This document shows positions 5,607 to 12,480 of a stretch of 26,097 nucleotides of DNA, piece by piece. Positions within the stretch are counted from its first letter, which is position 1, and each line of letters begins with the position of its first letter. Both the position numbers and the translations under genes were made by a program. Under the pieces are notes generated by a model that did no database searches, was not told where the DNA came from, and worked only from the letters and a program-made list of their open reading frames with translations. The DNA is from a virus: IMG/VR virus record IMGVR_UViG_3300002835_000954, positions 1 through 26,097 of that record; one strand, given 5' to 3'.

Positions 5607-5933
5607 ATGACACAGGATTTATTTATAGAGACAATTTTAGCTTTAAAGAAGCAAGTCCGGCACGACACCAAGTTTGCTAAGAAGATAAGCAAGTTGTTTA
5701 CTGACTGCCAGATGATTGGTTACAACAACGATGTTTTAATTGAGCAGATGGTAAAGGTATTGGCTGAGCTTACTGGGGACAAGAGTGATTGGATTGGGTA
5801 TTATGTTTGGGAGCTTAGCTTTGGTGATGATTGGCTGGAGGGTGCTGTAATGTTTGGGGGTAAGGACATAAAGCTCCAAACGCCCACAGACTTGTGGAAT
5901 TTGTTGCAAATGGAAAAAGGGGTAAAGCCATGA
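5607..5933 (+). CDS. Hypothetical protein (108 aa)
   Basis: A 108-residue acidic protein of unknown family, mostly helical in appearance, with an aromatic-rich middle (SDWIGYYVWELSFGDDW). An AAAGGAA just before the ATG is the nearest thing to a Shine-Dalgarno site in this region. It starts 13 bases after the terminator's T-run, so it probably depends on leakage through that terminator. The next gene downstream was originally the one whose start remains at 5993; the cassette array now intervenes. Confidence 0.6.
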   Translation: MTQDLFIETILALKKQVRHDTKFAKKISKLFTDCQMIGYNNDVLIEQMVKVLAELTGDKSDWIGYYVWELSFGDDWLEGAVMFGGKDIKLQTPTDLWNLLQMEKGVKP

Positions 5934-5958
5934 CTTATAAACCATTCATTAACCCTAC

Positions 5959-5975
5959 TTTGTGCCTTTAATGAC
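5959..5975 (+). repeat. 17-bp repeated intergenic element, copy 1
   Basis: TTTGTGCCTTTAATGAC occurs exactly here and at 10599-10615, both times 17-46 bases before a gene start and with TTATAAA 22-26 bases upstream. It is probably a protein-binding or promoter site, as it does not match the TAnnTTTG consensus. Confidence 0.5.
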
Positions 5976-5992
5976 GCAAAAATGATGCAAGT

Positions 5993-6025
5993 ATGAGCCA
6001 ACTAATTCTAAAAATAAAAATATGA
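5993..6025 (+). pseudogene. Vestigial gene start left of the cassette array
   Basis: ATG at 5993 begins MSQLILKIKI and stops after ten codons. Its first 20 bases match the start of the intact gene at 6956 in 19 positions (ATGAGCCAACTAATT identical, then C for T, then TAAAA). It is what remains of the original 5' end of that gene, displaced by the array. Confidence 0.7.
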
Positions 6026-6201
6026 ACAAAGAACTTTTAAAATCAATATGGACGTTAATCGGAATAGTGATATGGCTATTACTATTTACAAAAACATTCT
6101 ATGAATGGACACAAGGTAAGCAACCAGATAACTTTACTGTGATGACGATATTGTTAATAGCCATATCACTTGAAAGTAAATTTAATAGCAAAAAGCAGTA
6201 A
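6022..6201 (+). CDS. Small membrane protein in the cassette array (59 aa)
   Basis: A 59-residue protein with two hydrophobic stretches: residues ~9-27 (IWTLIGIVIWLLLFTKTFY) and a shorter one at ~40-50 (VMTILLIAISL), with a short polar loop between them and a basic tail. Probably an inner-membrane hairpin with both ends in the cytoplasm. Very AT-rich compared with the phage genes. The stop is 10 bases before the attC-like core at 6212. Function unknown; small membrane proteins are common cargo of integron cassettes and may include toxins or anti-phage factors, but nothing here shows that. Confidence 0.55.
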   Translation: MNKELLKSIWTLIGIVIWLLLFTKTFYEWTQGKQPDNFTVMTILLIAISLESKFNSKKQ

Positions 6202-6211
6202 TTTTTATTGC

Positions 6212-6293
6212 TTATAACGTTTTGCGGCTTGTGGTTCGTTAGCGAAGCAAAGCCTTGTGTGGTCGGGCTAATGACCACAAACCGCTGTTATGT
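6212..6293 (+). repeat. attC-like recombination site 2 (best preserved)
   Basis: Long imperfect hairpin. Left arm GCGGCTTGTGGTTCGTTAGC (6224-6243) pairs with GCTAATGACCACAAACCGC (6267-6285) with few mismatches and an extra base, an asymmetry typical of attC. Outer cores are TTATAAC (6212-6218) and GTTATGT (6287-6293). The total of 82 bases is within the usual attC range. Confidence 0.7.
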
Positions 6294-6334
6294 GCTGGGC
6301 GGTTTATCAGCACTAAATTTAATTTAAAAACGAA

Positions 6335-6550
6335 ATGACAGAAAAAAAAAAGGCACTTGAACTGATTGCTAAATATCAGGCACTTGCAATGTTAAAAGAT
6401 TTTGGCGGAATGGACTTTGAAATTGCCAGAGGTTGTGCAATTATAGGGTTAGACGAAATGCTTGACCATATAGAAGTACCAAGCCATATTTACCAATGGT
6501 TCAAACAAGTGCGTTTTGAATTGGAACGTGTCGAGCAGCCTTGCACATAA
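6335..6550 (+). CDS. Small phage-type protein in the cassette array (71 aa)
   Basis: A 71-residue helical protein. The pattern KALELIAKYQAL... followed by ARGCAIIGLDEMLDHI and ...WFKQVRFELERV resembles a common uncharacterised family in Bacteroidota phages and prophages that reads AKECALIAVDEIL...YW.EVK.EIE. The function is unknown. The TAA stop (6548-6550) lies inside the attC left core ACATAAC, a close gene-to-site packing seen in true cassettes. There are 40 bases of leader between the cassette boundary and the ATG. Confidence 0.6.
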   Translation: MTEKKKALELIAKYQALAMLKDFGGMDFEIARGCAIIGLDEMLDHIEVPSHIYQWFKQVRFELERVEQPCT

Positions 6551-6676
6551 CGGTTCGGGTATTGCCGAAGGCAGGGATTTGAAAGACAAATGTTTCAACC
6601 TTGCACAAATGCCCAATAGAAGTACAAATGATTAATTAACCGAGAATGCCCTGCTTTTGGCAATACCTTGTTAGGT
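6543..6676 (+). repeat. attC-like recombination site 3
   Basis: Left arm from GCACATAAC through GGTATTGCC (6557-6566 region) to GCAGGG. Right arm CCCTGC, TTTTGGCAATACC, then GTTAGGT (6670-6676), which fits GTTRRRY exactly. The stem is about 25 pairs with a ~70-base variable loop, total about 134 bases, a long-type attC. Confidence 0.65.
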
Positions 6677-6703
6677 GCAGTGCTTTTCACAAATTTTAAA
6701 AAG

Positions 6704-6913
6704 ATGACAATAAGAGAATTAACAAAGCAACTTTTAGATTTCAATCCAGATGCACAGATTAGGGTTAGAAATGGTAACAACCCATCAACTGATTTTGTAT
6801 TGGCGTGGGGTGAACTTAGTGAAAACGGAATGGACAAAACAAAACAATCGGTTGTTACCATTTTTGTTGAAACTGATGAAGATAATATTGAATCTGAACA
6901 GGTGTCTTCATAG
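6704..6913 (+). CDS. Small conserved protein in the cassette array (69 aa)
   Basis: A 69-residue protein starting MTIRELTKQLLDFNPDAQIRV, the hallmark of a widespread small family (T[VI]KELI..L..FDPDAEVRV) found in phages, prophages and bacterial genomic islands, with no established biochemical function. ATG 6704 is chosen over an upstream TTG at 6668, which falls inside the attC core. The rest is acidic. The stop is 3 bases before the next attC left core (6917-6926). Confidence 0.6.
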   Translation: MTIRELTKQLLDFNPDAQIRVRNGNNPSTDFVLAWGELSENGMDKTKQSVVTIFVETDEDNIESEQVSS

Positions 6914-6916
6914 CAT

Positions 6917-6926
6917 TGCACCTAAC
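6917..6926 (+). repeat. Broken attC-like site (left core only)
   Basis: TGCACCTAAC, exact complement of the third cassette's start GTTAGGTGCA (6670-6679). No matching right arm follows before the phage gene at 6956, so the site is truncated or the array end was lost on insertion. Confidence 0.55.
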
Positions 6927-6955
6927 TATCGTATAGGCGAAATAAACGAGATATT

Positions 6956-7186
6956 ATGAGCCAACTAATTTTAAAATTTAACCTTCCCGAAGAAGAAGCC
7001 GAGGCTAACTTTGCCCTAAAAGGCGGGGAGTATTTCTTGATACTGCATGACCTTTACCAAAAGCTGAGAGATATTACCAAGTACGGCAATAACCCCTTCA
7101 ACGGCAGAACAGCAAGCGAGCAAGAGATGATACTTGCCGAGCAGATACGGGAGTACCTTAACGAAAAAGATTTTAAGGATTTATGA
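6956..7186 (+). CDS. Conserved small phage protein (76 aa)
   Basis: A 76-residue acidic protein, MSQLILKFNLPEEEAEANFALKGG..., which matches a family I recognise as common in phage early regions (LILKFNLPEE..EA..ALKG..Y...L...D..LR...KYG), often near replication and recombination genes. The function is unknown. Its first 20 bases are duplicated at 5993, on the other side of the cassette array, so this copy has been re-started behind the insertion and has lost its original upstream region. It ends in ATGA, coupling it to the next gene. Confidence 0.7.
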   Translation: MSQLILKFNLPEEEAEANFALKGGEYFLILHDLYQKLRDITKYGNNPFNGRTASEQEMILAEQIREYLNEKDFKDL

Positions 7187-7440
7187 CCATGAATTCAAGT
7201 TGCCCTACGGGGGGACAAATTATCCCTATGAATATCGATACGGTTGCTGAGTTTTGGGCTGGCTTCGATTTCGACACCGCTCAGCCGATTGCGTTCATTG
7301 ATTCCCAAAAGATAAATTGCTTGCGTACCTTTGTGAATGCCCACATTTCGTATTTAAAAGCAAACAAGGGCAACCCGCTATACCTACCTTACTGGTTGCG
7401 GATTGAAAAATTAACAAAGCATTATGCCGAAAAGCGTTGA
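7183..7440 (+). CDS. Hypothetical protein (85 aa)
   Basis: An 85-residue protein of unknown family. The start overlaps the previous stop (ATGA, 7183-7186); a second ATG two codons on (7189) is possible. The C-terminal half (LRTFVNAHISYLKANKGNPLY, then RIEKLTKHYAEKR) is helical and basic. It overlaps the nuclease gene that follows by 17 bases, so all three are read as one operon. Confidence 0.6.
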   Translation: MTMNSSCPTGGQIIPMNIDTVAEFWAGFDFDTAQPIAFIDSQKINCLRTFVNAHISYLKANKGNPLYLPYWLRIEKLTKHYAEKR

Positions 7441-7768
7441 ACATCAAATACAATTGGCTTGCGTCAAATACTTCAGGGCTGCGTTTCCCGACCTTTATTG
7501 CAACCTTTGGCATACCAATGGCCGAGCGATTGACAAACGAAACGGCGGCGTTCTAAAAGGCATGGGGGTAATTGCTGGCGTGCCCGACCTTTTGTTTTTT
7601 TACAAAGGCAAGTTACACGGCATTGAACTAAAGACCGCCAAGGGAACGCAAAGCGAAGGGCAAAAAGAATGGCAAAAGATGGCATTGATGCACGGGGGCG
7701 AATACCACATTGTGAGAACCGTTGAACAATTCGTACTTTTGATTCAGCAAACAATTCAAAATGGTTAA
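7424..7768 (+). CDS. VRR-NUC domain nuclease
   Basis: A 114-residue stand-alone VRR-NUC domain, a PD-(D/E)XK-type nuclease; family members cut branched or junction DNA. The expected residues are present: E6 in SVEHQIQ, D55 in GVPDLLFF, E68-x-K70 in GIELKTAKG, and Q80 in the following helix. The single-domain size is normal for phage members. It probably resolves recombination or replication intermediates before packaging, the role played by RusA or endonuclease VII in other phages. It overlaps the next gene by 8 bases. Confidence 0.85.
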   Translation: MPKSVEHQIQLACVKYFRAAFPDLYCNLWHTNGRAIDKRNGGVLKGMGVIAGVPDLLFFYKGKLHGIELKTAKGTQSEGQKEWQKMALMHGGEYHIVRTVEQFVLLIQQTIQNG

Positions 7769-8411
7769 GAACACGTTTATTGAAATAGTATCGCCGTTCA
7801 CAATGACCAGCGTTGAACGAATGGGTGCTTTGTACGATTCCCTTGAGTACATAAGGGCAAACAACATTCAGGGCGATTTTGTAGAATGTGGCGTTTGGAA
7901 AGGTGGCAACATTTTGGGAATCATGGAATACCTTGCATTTCACAAAATGACCGACCGAAAGGTGTTTTTGTACGATACGTTTCAGGGCATGACACCGCCT
8001 GAAGATATTGACAAAGACCTAAACGGCAGAAAGGCAGAAAGCATACTTGAAGACGTTATGTGCATTTCGCCAATTGATGAGGTTCGGGAAACGATAAGCC
8101 GTTCAAGTTTTCCATTGGTAAACGTAATTTTTGTTCAGGGCGATGTTTGCGTTACCCTTAATGGTGCAAAGTACATACACGAAAACAACTTAGCACTACT
8201 TCGGCTTGATACGGATTGGTATGCGTCAACCAAAAAAGAAATGGAGGTACTTTACCCTAAATTGAACTTTGGCGGAGTTTTGATTGTTGATGACTACGGG
8301 CATTGGAAAGGTTCGAAAACTGCGGTTGATGAATACTTTGAAGGGCAAGGCATATCGCCAAAAATTGAACAAATTGACTATACTGGAATCAAAATCATAA
8401 AAAATGGTTAA
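7761..8411 (+). CDS. TylF/MycF-type SAM-dependent O-methyltransferase
   Basis: 216 residues. The hallmark FVECGVWKGGN at 40-50 is the SAM-binding motif I. YDTFQGMTPP (71-80) and the RLDTDWYAST...MEVLYPKLNFGGVLIVDDYG segment follow, with D150, D177 and D178 in the metal-binding places of the TylF/MycF macrocin O-methyltransferase family. Those enzymes methylate sugar hydroxyls, so a glycan target is likely. Together with the glycosyltransferase-methyltransferase fusion elsewhere in this genome it may make a methylated sugar decoration on virion, cell surface or DNA. It overlaps its neighbours by 8 bases on each side with the same ATGGTTAA junction. Confidence 0.85.
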   Translation: MVKNTFIEIVSPFTMTSVERMGALYDSLEYIRANNIQGDFVECGVWKGGNILGIMEYLAFHKMTDRKVFLYDTFQGMTPPEDIDKDLNGRKAESILEDVMCISPIDEVRETISRSSFPLVNVIFVQGDVCVTLNGAKYIHENNLALLRLDTDWYASTKKEMEVLYPKLNFGGVLIVDDYGHWKGSKTAVDEYFEGQGISPKIEQIDYTGIKIIKNG

Positions 8412-8898
8412 ACTTGTAAAAATCGGTTCGGTTAAGGGAAACAGCCGTAACCCAAGATTTATTCGGGATGAGAAATTCAAAAAGCTGGTGGCTTCGCTTG
8501 TGGAGTTTCCTGAAATGGCTACTCTTCGCCCTTTAGTGGTCGATGAAAACATGACCGTACTTGGCGGCAATATGCGGCTAAAGGCGATGCAAGAACTGAA
8601 ATGGAAGGAGGTGCCCGTTGTAGTTGCCGAAGGTTTGACCGATGCCCAAAAAGATGAATTTGTTATCAAAGACAATGTGGGGTTTGGCGATTGGAACTGG
8701 GAGCAGTTGGCCAACGAATGGGATGCAGAAGAACTGACAAGGTGGGGGTTGGATATACCGGGCTTTGATGCCGAACTGCCCAACGATGAACCCGAAGAAC
8801 AAGACGCAAATAGCCTGATAGTCGAGGCCGATATGATAACCTTGGAAGACCTTTTCGATGAACTGAAAAGCCGAGGGTTTAATGTTTCAATGAAGTAA
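8404..8898 (+). CDS. ParB/Srx-type N-terminal domain protein
   Basis: 164 residues. Residues ~4-75 match the ParB N-terminal (sulfiredoxin-like) domain: NSRNPR..., LRPLVVDENMTVLGGNMRLKAM (54-62 is the nucleotide-binding GGNMRLKAM box), then WKEVPVVVAEGLT. The tail has the GFGDWNWEQLANEWD...LTRWGLD segment often found after this domain in phage proteins that are encoded next to terminase or DNA methyltransferases. The classical ParB DNA-binding helix-turn-helix is absent. Such proteins may act as CTP/ATP-dependent DNA-associated factors or nucleases; the role here is not known. Confidence 0.8.
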   Translation: MVKLVKIGSVKGNSRNPRFIRDEKFKKLVASLVEFPEMATLRPLVVDENMTVLGGNMRLKAMQELKWKEVPVVVAEGLTDAQKDEFVIKDNVGFGDWNWEQLANEWDAEELTRWGLDIPGFDAELPNDEPEEQDANSLIVEADMITLEDLFDELKSRGFNVSMK

Positions 8899-8902
8899 AA
8901 CT

Positions 8903-9262
8903 ATGGCGAACAATACGAACGCTAAAAAAAAGCTGATGCTTGAAGCCCTTGAAAAATCATTGGGCATCGTTACAACGGCATGCAAGGCGGTAGGTGTTGC
9001 AAGGGTAACGCATTACGAATGGGTAAAGCTGGATGAAGAATACAAGGCCAAGGTTGATGAAATCATGGAGGTTCAACTTGACTTCGTAGAAAACAAGCTA
9101 ATCGACCGCATCAACAAGGGGGACACAGTTGCGATAATTTTCTACCTAAACAGCAAAGGCAAGTCAAGGGGCTATAACAGGCCGCATGAAGAAAAGCGGG
9201 ACAACGTAAAATGGCCGAGCAACTTTACTTTCAACATCGTGAAAAACGATGAAGAGGTATAA
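8903..9262 (+). CDS. terS: Terminase small subunit (TerS)
   Basis: 119 residues. The N-terminal helix-turn-helix (GIVTTACKAVGVARVTHYEWVKL, split here between residues ~20 and 42) binds DNA, and a helical oligomerisation region follows (VDEIMEVQLDFVENKLIDRI), then 'GDTVAIIFYLNSKGKSRGY', a segment frequent in TerS proteins. It would recognise the packaging site and regulate the large subunit. It overlaps the large subunit gene by 14 bases, which strongly supports the assignment. Confidence 0.8.
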   Translation: MANNTNAKKKLMLEALEKSLGIVTTACKAVGVARVTHYEWVKLDEEYKAKVDEIMEVQLDFVENKLIDRINKGDTVAIIFYLNSKGKSRGYNRPHEEKRDNVKWPSNFTFNIVKNDEEV

Positions 9263-10568
9263 CTTAAACCCGAAGCAGCACGAAACACTAACCGCAAGCG
9301 AAACCGAACGGCTGTACGCTTATGTCGGTGGCATTCGTTCAGGCAAGACCATAACGGGGGCACATTGGGCACTACACAACATCATTCATCAGCCCGAAAT
9401 AAAGGGCGGTATTTTCAGCAATACGGTTAGCCAGCTGAACACCGCCACGCTATCCGAATTCATTGGCGTACTTGACGCCTACGGGCTATTCAAGGGCGAA
9501 CATTACGTGGCCAACAAAGACCCTGAACGCTACTTCGGTTATAAGTCAAAGTTTGAAAAGCACAACGGCGTTTGGTCATTCATGAACGGGGCACAGGTAA
9601 TCACGTTTAGCATCGAAACAATGATACGAGGCATTGAACTTGGTTGGTGCTGGGGCGATGAGGTGCAAGATGCGGCGATTGATAGCCTTAACATTGTTAT
9701 GGGCCGTATGTCAGGGGCCAAGTTCCCCCGAACGCTGTGGACAATGACACCGCCGATGGACAACCCTGATATCGATGAACTGATATGGGGCGAGAAGCAA
9801 ATAGCCCATACCATCGGCACAACGTATGACAACAGTGCGAACCTACCCGAAGGCTATATCGAGCAACTTGAGAAGACCTACGATAGCCTGACCTTCAAAC
9901 GGGAGGTGTTGGCCAACCGGGTTACGATGTCGGGGCTGAACTGGCTGTATTCATTTGACAGGCAAAAGCACGTGGGAGGTAAGGCGGCATACGATATTAC
10001 CATGCCCGTGTACGTTTCGATTGACTTCAACAACAACCCGTTTACGGCCACATTAGCACACAGGGGGCGGCATCAAGACGGCAACCAGTACATTCACTAC
10101 TTCGATGAGATTGCTTTAACGGCAGACCACATACAGGGCAAGACGTTCATCGAGGCGATGGTTGAAGAAATCTTCAGGCGAACCCCAGCACAGGTGCAAA
10201 ACCGATTGTACTTTGTTACGGGTGATGCTTCGGGTCGTGCCCAGTCGGTAATTGCCAAGGTCGGGCAAAATATGTGGTCCGAGATTGTGGACCGCATGCG
10301 AGTATCGCCAAACAATTTACTTGTGCCGAGGTCGAACCCGCCGCATCAAGAATCAAGGCGGCTATGCAACAGTATCTTTTCGAATTACGATGAGGTGTTA
10401 ATCAACCCGAAATGCAAGGTGCTGATACGGGATTGTGAGTTTGTGAAAGCGTTACCCGATGGCGGTGTTGACAAAGGCAGCCGAACCAAGGTTGATAAAC
10501 GTGCCGATGCCTTGGACTGCCTGCGGTACGATTTGCACGCCAACAATCGGCAGTTCATTTTCAGGTAA
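9249..10568 (+). CDS. terL: Terminase large subunit (TerL)
   Basis: 439 residues. The N-terminal ATPase has Walker A GGIRSGKT (27-34) and Walker B with D137-E138 in LGWCWGDEVQ. The C-terminal RNase H-like nuclease has acidic residues D259 (VSIDFNNNPF), D326 (TGDASGR) and D420 (KRADALDCLRY). It pumps DNA into a procapsid through the portal and cuts it at each end. The length is normal and no motif is missing, so the enzyme looks functional. It is odd that no portal gene follows: the next genes are a 75-residue unknown protein and tail-completion-like proteins. Confidence 0.95.
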   Translation: MKRYNLNPKQHETLTASETERLYAYVGGIRSGKTITGAHWALHNIIHQPEIKGGIFSNTVSQLNTATLSEFIGVLDAYGLFKGEHYVANKDPERYFGYKSKFEKHNGVWSFMNGAQVITFSIETMIRGIELGWCWGDEVQDAAIDSLNIVMGRMSGAKFPRTLWTMTPPMDNPDIDELIWGEKQIAHTIGTTYDNSANLPEGYIEQLEKTYDSLTFKREVLANRVTMSGLNWLYSFDRQKHVGGKAAYDITMPVYVSIDFNNNPFTATLAHRGRHQDGNQYIHYFDEIALTADHIQGKTFIEAMVEEIFRRTPAQVQNRLYFVTGDASGRAQSVIAKVGQNMWSEIVDRMRVSPNNLLVPRSNPPHQESRRLCNSIFSNYDEVLINPKCKVLIRDCEFVKALPDGGVDKGSRTKVDKRADALDCLRYDLHANNRQFIFR

Positions 10569-10598
10569 GTGGTTATAAAAGGGGCAAAATGTGGGGTG

Positions 10599-10615
10599 TT
10601 TGTGCCTTTAATGAC
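10599..10615 (+). repeat. 17-bp repeated intergenic element, copy 2
   Basis: The exact copy of TTTGTGCCTTTAATGAC (other copy at 5959-5975), here 46 bases before the ATG at 10662. It marks a probable transcription start region for the head-tail joining genes. Confidence 0.5.
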
Positions 10616-10661
10616 AACAAAAAAAGCATGCACTTTAAAATCAATTGCATATTTTTAACAC

Positions 10662-10889
10662 ATGCAAGATCACGCTAAACAACTATTTGAGATTAACGAT
10701 ATATGGCCAGGCGATTTAACTTTTCACCGCTTAGAACCCGAAGTGCCGTTGATTTGCTTAACCGTATGTTACAACGGCAGCGATAAACTGGAGTACGGCA
10801 TTAAACATCGAGACGGTGTTGAGAGTTGCAGCCGCCACGAACTAATGACTGTGGTGGATGCCGAAATCAAACGTATCACAGGCAAATGA
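10662..10889 (+). CDS. Hypothetical protein (75 aa)
   Basis: A 75-residue protein of unknown family with no membrane segment. It includes the strand-like PLICLTVCYNGSDKLEYGIKH and a C-terminal helix. It occupies the place directly after terminase where a portal gene would be expected, but is far too small to be one. ATGA overlap with the next gene. Confidence 0.6.
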   Translation: MQDHAKQLFEINDIWPGDLTFHRLEPEVPLICLTVCYNGSDKLEYGIKHRDGVESCSRHELMTVVDAEIKRITGK

Positions 10890-11389
10890 CAACCAAAGAA
10901 TACATCGCAAAGCTGAACAAGGCTGAGCGGGGAATCAACGGCAAACGGTTTGTCGGCTTGTCTTCAAGTGTTGGCCGCATGCAGTTTAAACGGGTGTTTG
11001 CCGAGGGCTTAGACGCTGGAGGCGGGCCGATTAAACCCGACTATTCAACCAAGCCTATAAGCATTGGCAAAAACCAAACGCCTGACAAATCAACGGCAAA
11101 GTTTTATGAAGGCGGCTATCGTGAGTTCAAACGTGAATTAGGCCGAGGCAAGATGGTATTGTTTCGGCTATTCAGCCAAATGTATTTGCAGTCCATTGTT
11201 AACCCTGAACTGAAAATTAGCAACACAGGGTTCGTTATAGCGACAGGCATGACCTACAACGCTGGCAACCCGAAAGGTAAAGTTGATGGGCTTTTGGACA
11301 AATATGGCGATGCTTTTAAGTTTTCGGACGCTGAACGCAAAGAATTTACCGAAAGGGCCCAGCAAATAGTCGTAGATTTGTTTAAATGA
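10886..11389 (+). CDS. Neck/tail-completion-like protein
   Basis: 167 residues from ATG 10886. The frame is open further upstream (ATG 10826), but the ATGA junction with the previous stop and the read-through of that gene make 10886 the likely start. The central part (STAKFYEGGYREFKRELGRGKMVLFRLFSQMYLQSI, in two pieces) has the 'Y..GY.....+..G+....V.L..SG.M..S' pattern of phage virion morphogenesis proteins of the HK97 gp10 / Mu gpG type, which join head and tail. It ends in an ATGA overlap. The family call is by pattern and is moderate. Confidence 0.5.
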   Translation: MTTKEYIAKLNKAERGINGKRFVGLSSSVGRMQFKRVFAEGLDAGGGPIKPDYSTKPISIGKNQTPDKSTAKFYEGGYREFKRELGRGKMVLFRLFSQMYLQSIVNPELKISNTGFVIATGMTYNAGNPKGKVDGLLDKYGDAFKFSDAERKEFTERAQQIVVDLFK

Positions 11390-12180
11390 TAAGCGACATT
11401 CTATCGTACTTGAACGCCCGACTGCCCAATATTTCGGCAGTAACACGGCCTTTGTGCCAACTTATAGAAGAAACGGGCAAAGATGGCAACCTTCGCACCT
11501 TCCCCGTAGTTTACGATGGCAACGGCAACCTTGACTACATTACAAGGTTCGATTGGCGTACAGGCATGTCCTTTTGGCTGAAGAACGGGGCCGAAGATAT
11601 CGAACTGCTTGACCGGGTACGTGCCAACAAAGAACGGGTGCAGATTACCATTCCCTTAAAGTTTCATTGGATTGGTACGCGAAGCACGTGGCAGAACGAT
11701 ACGCAATACCTTGAACAGTACATCTTGCTTGCACTTCAAAAGGCGGTAACGGTTGACAATATCCCAAGCCTACGGGCTACCCTTGGCCTTGACCGCATCA
11801 AAACGGTTGTAACCAATCGGGAGTACGGTGCCGAAACCCTTAACGGCGTGTTTGACAACATCGACCTTCGGCTACCCTTGGACATGGCGGCTGCGATGCT
11901 GGAGGTTAACTTGATTTTAACAGGCGATGCCGATTGCATTGTGGGCGAATCTTGTGCATCACCGGGCGGCATTGCACCAATATCATGCGAGATTGACCTT
12001 GCACGAAAGCACGATTTCGTTGCACCTTATTCGTACTGCGGCACGGCCTACCTTGGCACGTCAACCAGCACACCTACTTGGACAATTTACCGAATACAGG
12101 TTGCCAATAATGGCAGCATAACAATTAAAACGGCAGTTAATGTCGCTTGGGATAACCGATTAACAGCAATTTATACTTAA
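11386..12180 (+). CDS. Probable tail terminator / head-tail joining protein with extra C-terminal domain
   Basis: 264 residues. The first ~185 residues have the alpha/beta look of a tail terminator, with the segment IDLRLPLDMAAAMLEVNLILTG that I associate with these proteins in Bacteroidota phages. The last ~65 residues (from about SCEIDLARKHDFVAPYSYCG) form a separate small beta-rich module with two cysteines, ending VNVAWDNRLTAIYT; its style is like tail-fibre domains. The gene overlaps the preceding one by 4 bases. Position between a neck-like protein and a fibre supports the role, but it is not proven. Confidence 0.5.
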   Translation: MISDILSYLNARLPNISAVTRPLCQLIEETGKDGNLRTFPVVYDGNGNLDYITRFDWRTGMSFWLKNGAEDIELLDRVRANKERVQITIPLKFHWIGTRSTWQNDTQYLEQYILLALQKAVTVDNIPSLRATLGLDRIKTVVTNREYGAETLNGVFDNIDLRLPLDMAAAMLEVNLILTGDADCIVGESCASPGGIAPISCEIDLARKHDFVAPYSYCGTAYLGTSTSTPTWTIYRIQVANNGSITIKTAVNVAWDNRLTAIYT

Positions 12181-12184
12181 AGTT

Positions 12185-12478
12185 ATGAACACAAACAAAC
12201 CAATCACCGTTGATGGCGTTACCTACAACAAGGTAGCCGCATCACTATCTTCAATGCCATTGTTTAACGCTACTGAGGTAGGCCAAACTGTTGCAATGCG
12301 TTTGCAGTATTTCGCTACCGATGAGGCTGGTGATGTGCTTCGGCCTGAAAACCCAAGCCAATACGATGTTCCTATTGTGTTTGGGGACGTTTTAACTTCG
12401 CAAGATGCCGATGCGGTCAAGGCGTTCGCTAAGATTACCGAGGCGATTCAAGAGTACATTAACGCAAAAGGTCTTTAA
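12185..12478 (+). CDS. Hypothetical structural protein (97 aa)
   Basis: A 97-residue soluble protein, unknown family, starting 4 bases after the previous stop and ending 2 bases before the fibre-like gene. The tight spacing puts it in the virion gene operon, and it may be a chaperone or small partner of the fibre protein. Confidence 0.55.
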   Translation: MNTNKPITVDGVTYNKVAASLSSMPLFNATEVGQTVAMRLQYFATDEAGDVLRPENPSQYDVPIVFGDVLTSQDADAVKAFAKITEAIQEYINAKGL

Positions 12479-12480
12479 TC

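Larger units (their letters stand above)
6014..6955 (+). mobile_element. Integron-like cassette array without integrase (three small genes)
   Basis: Three AT-rich small genes (6022-6201, 6335-6550, 6704-6913), each followed within 11 bases, or overlapped, by an attC-like left core. The second cassette begins GTTATGTGC (6287-6295) and ends GCACATAAC (6543-6551). The third begins GTTAGGTGCA (6670-6679) and ends TGCACCTAAC (6917-6926). These exact self-complementary ends are what integron cassettes show. The first cassette lacks its 5' end and the last attC lacks its right half. Duplicated bases of the interrupted gene flank the whole. Confidence 0.65.

Noticed and set aside
10572-10578. GTTATAA as another attC core
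   Set aside because: No complementary left core or hairpin nearby, and no small AT-rich gene follows.
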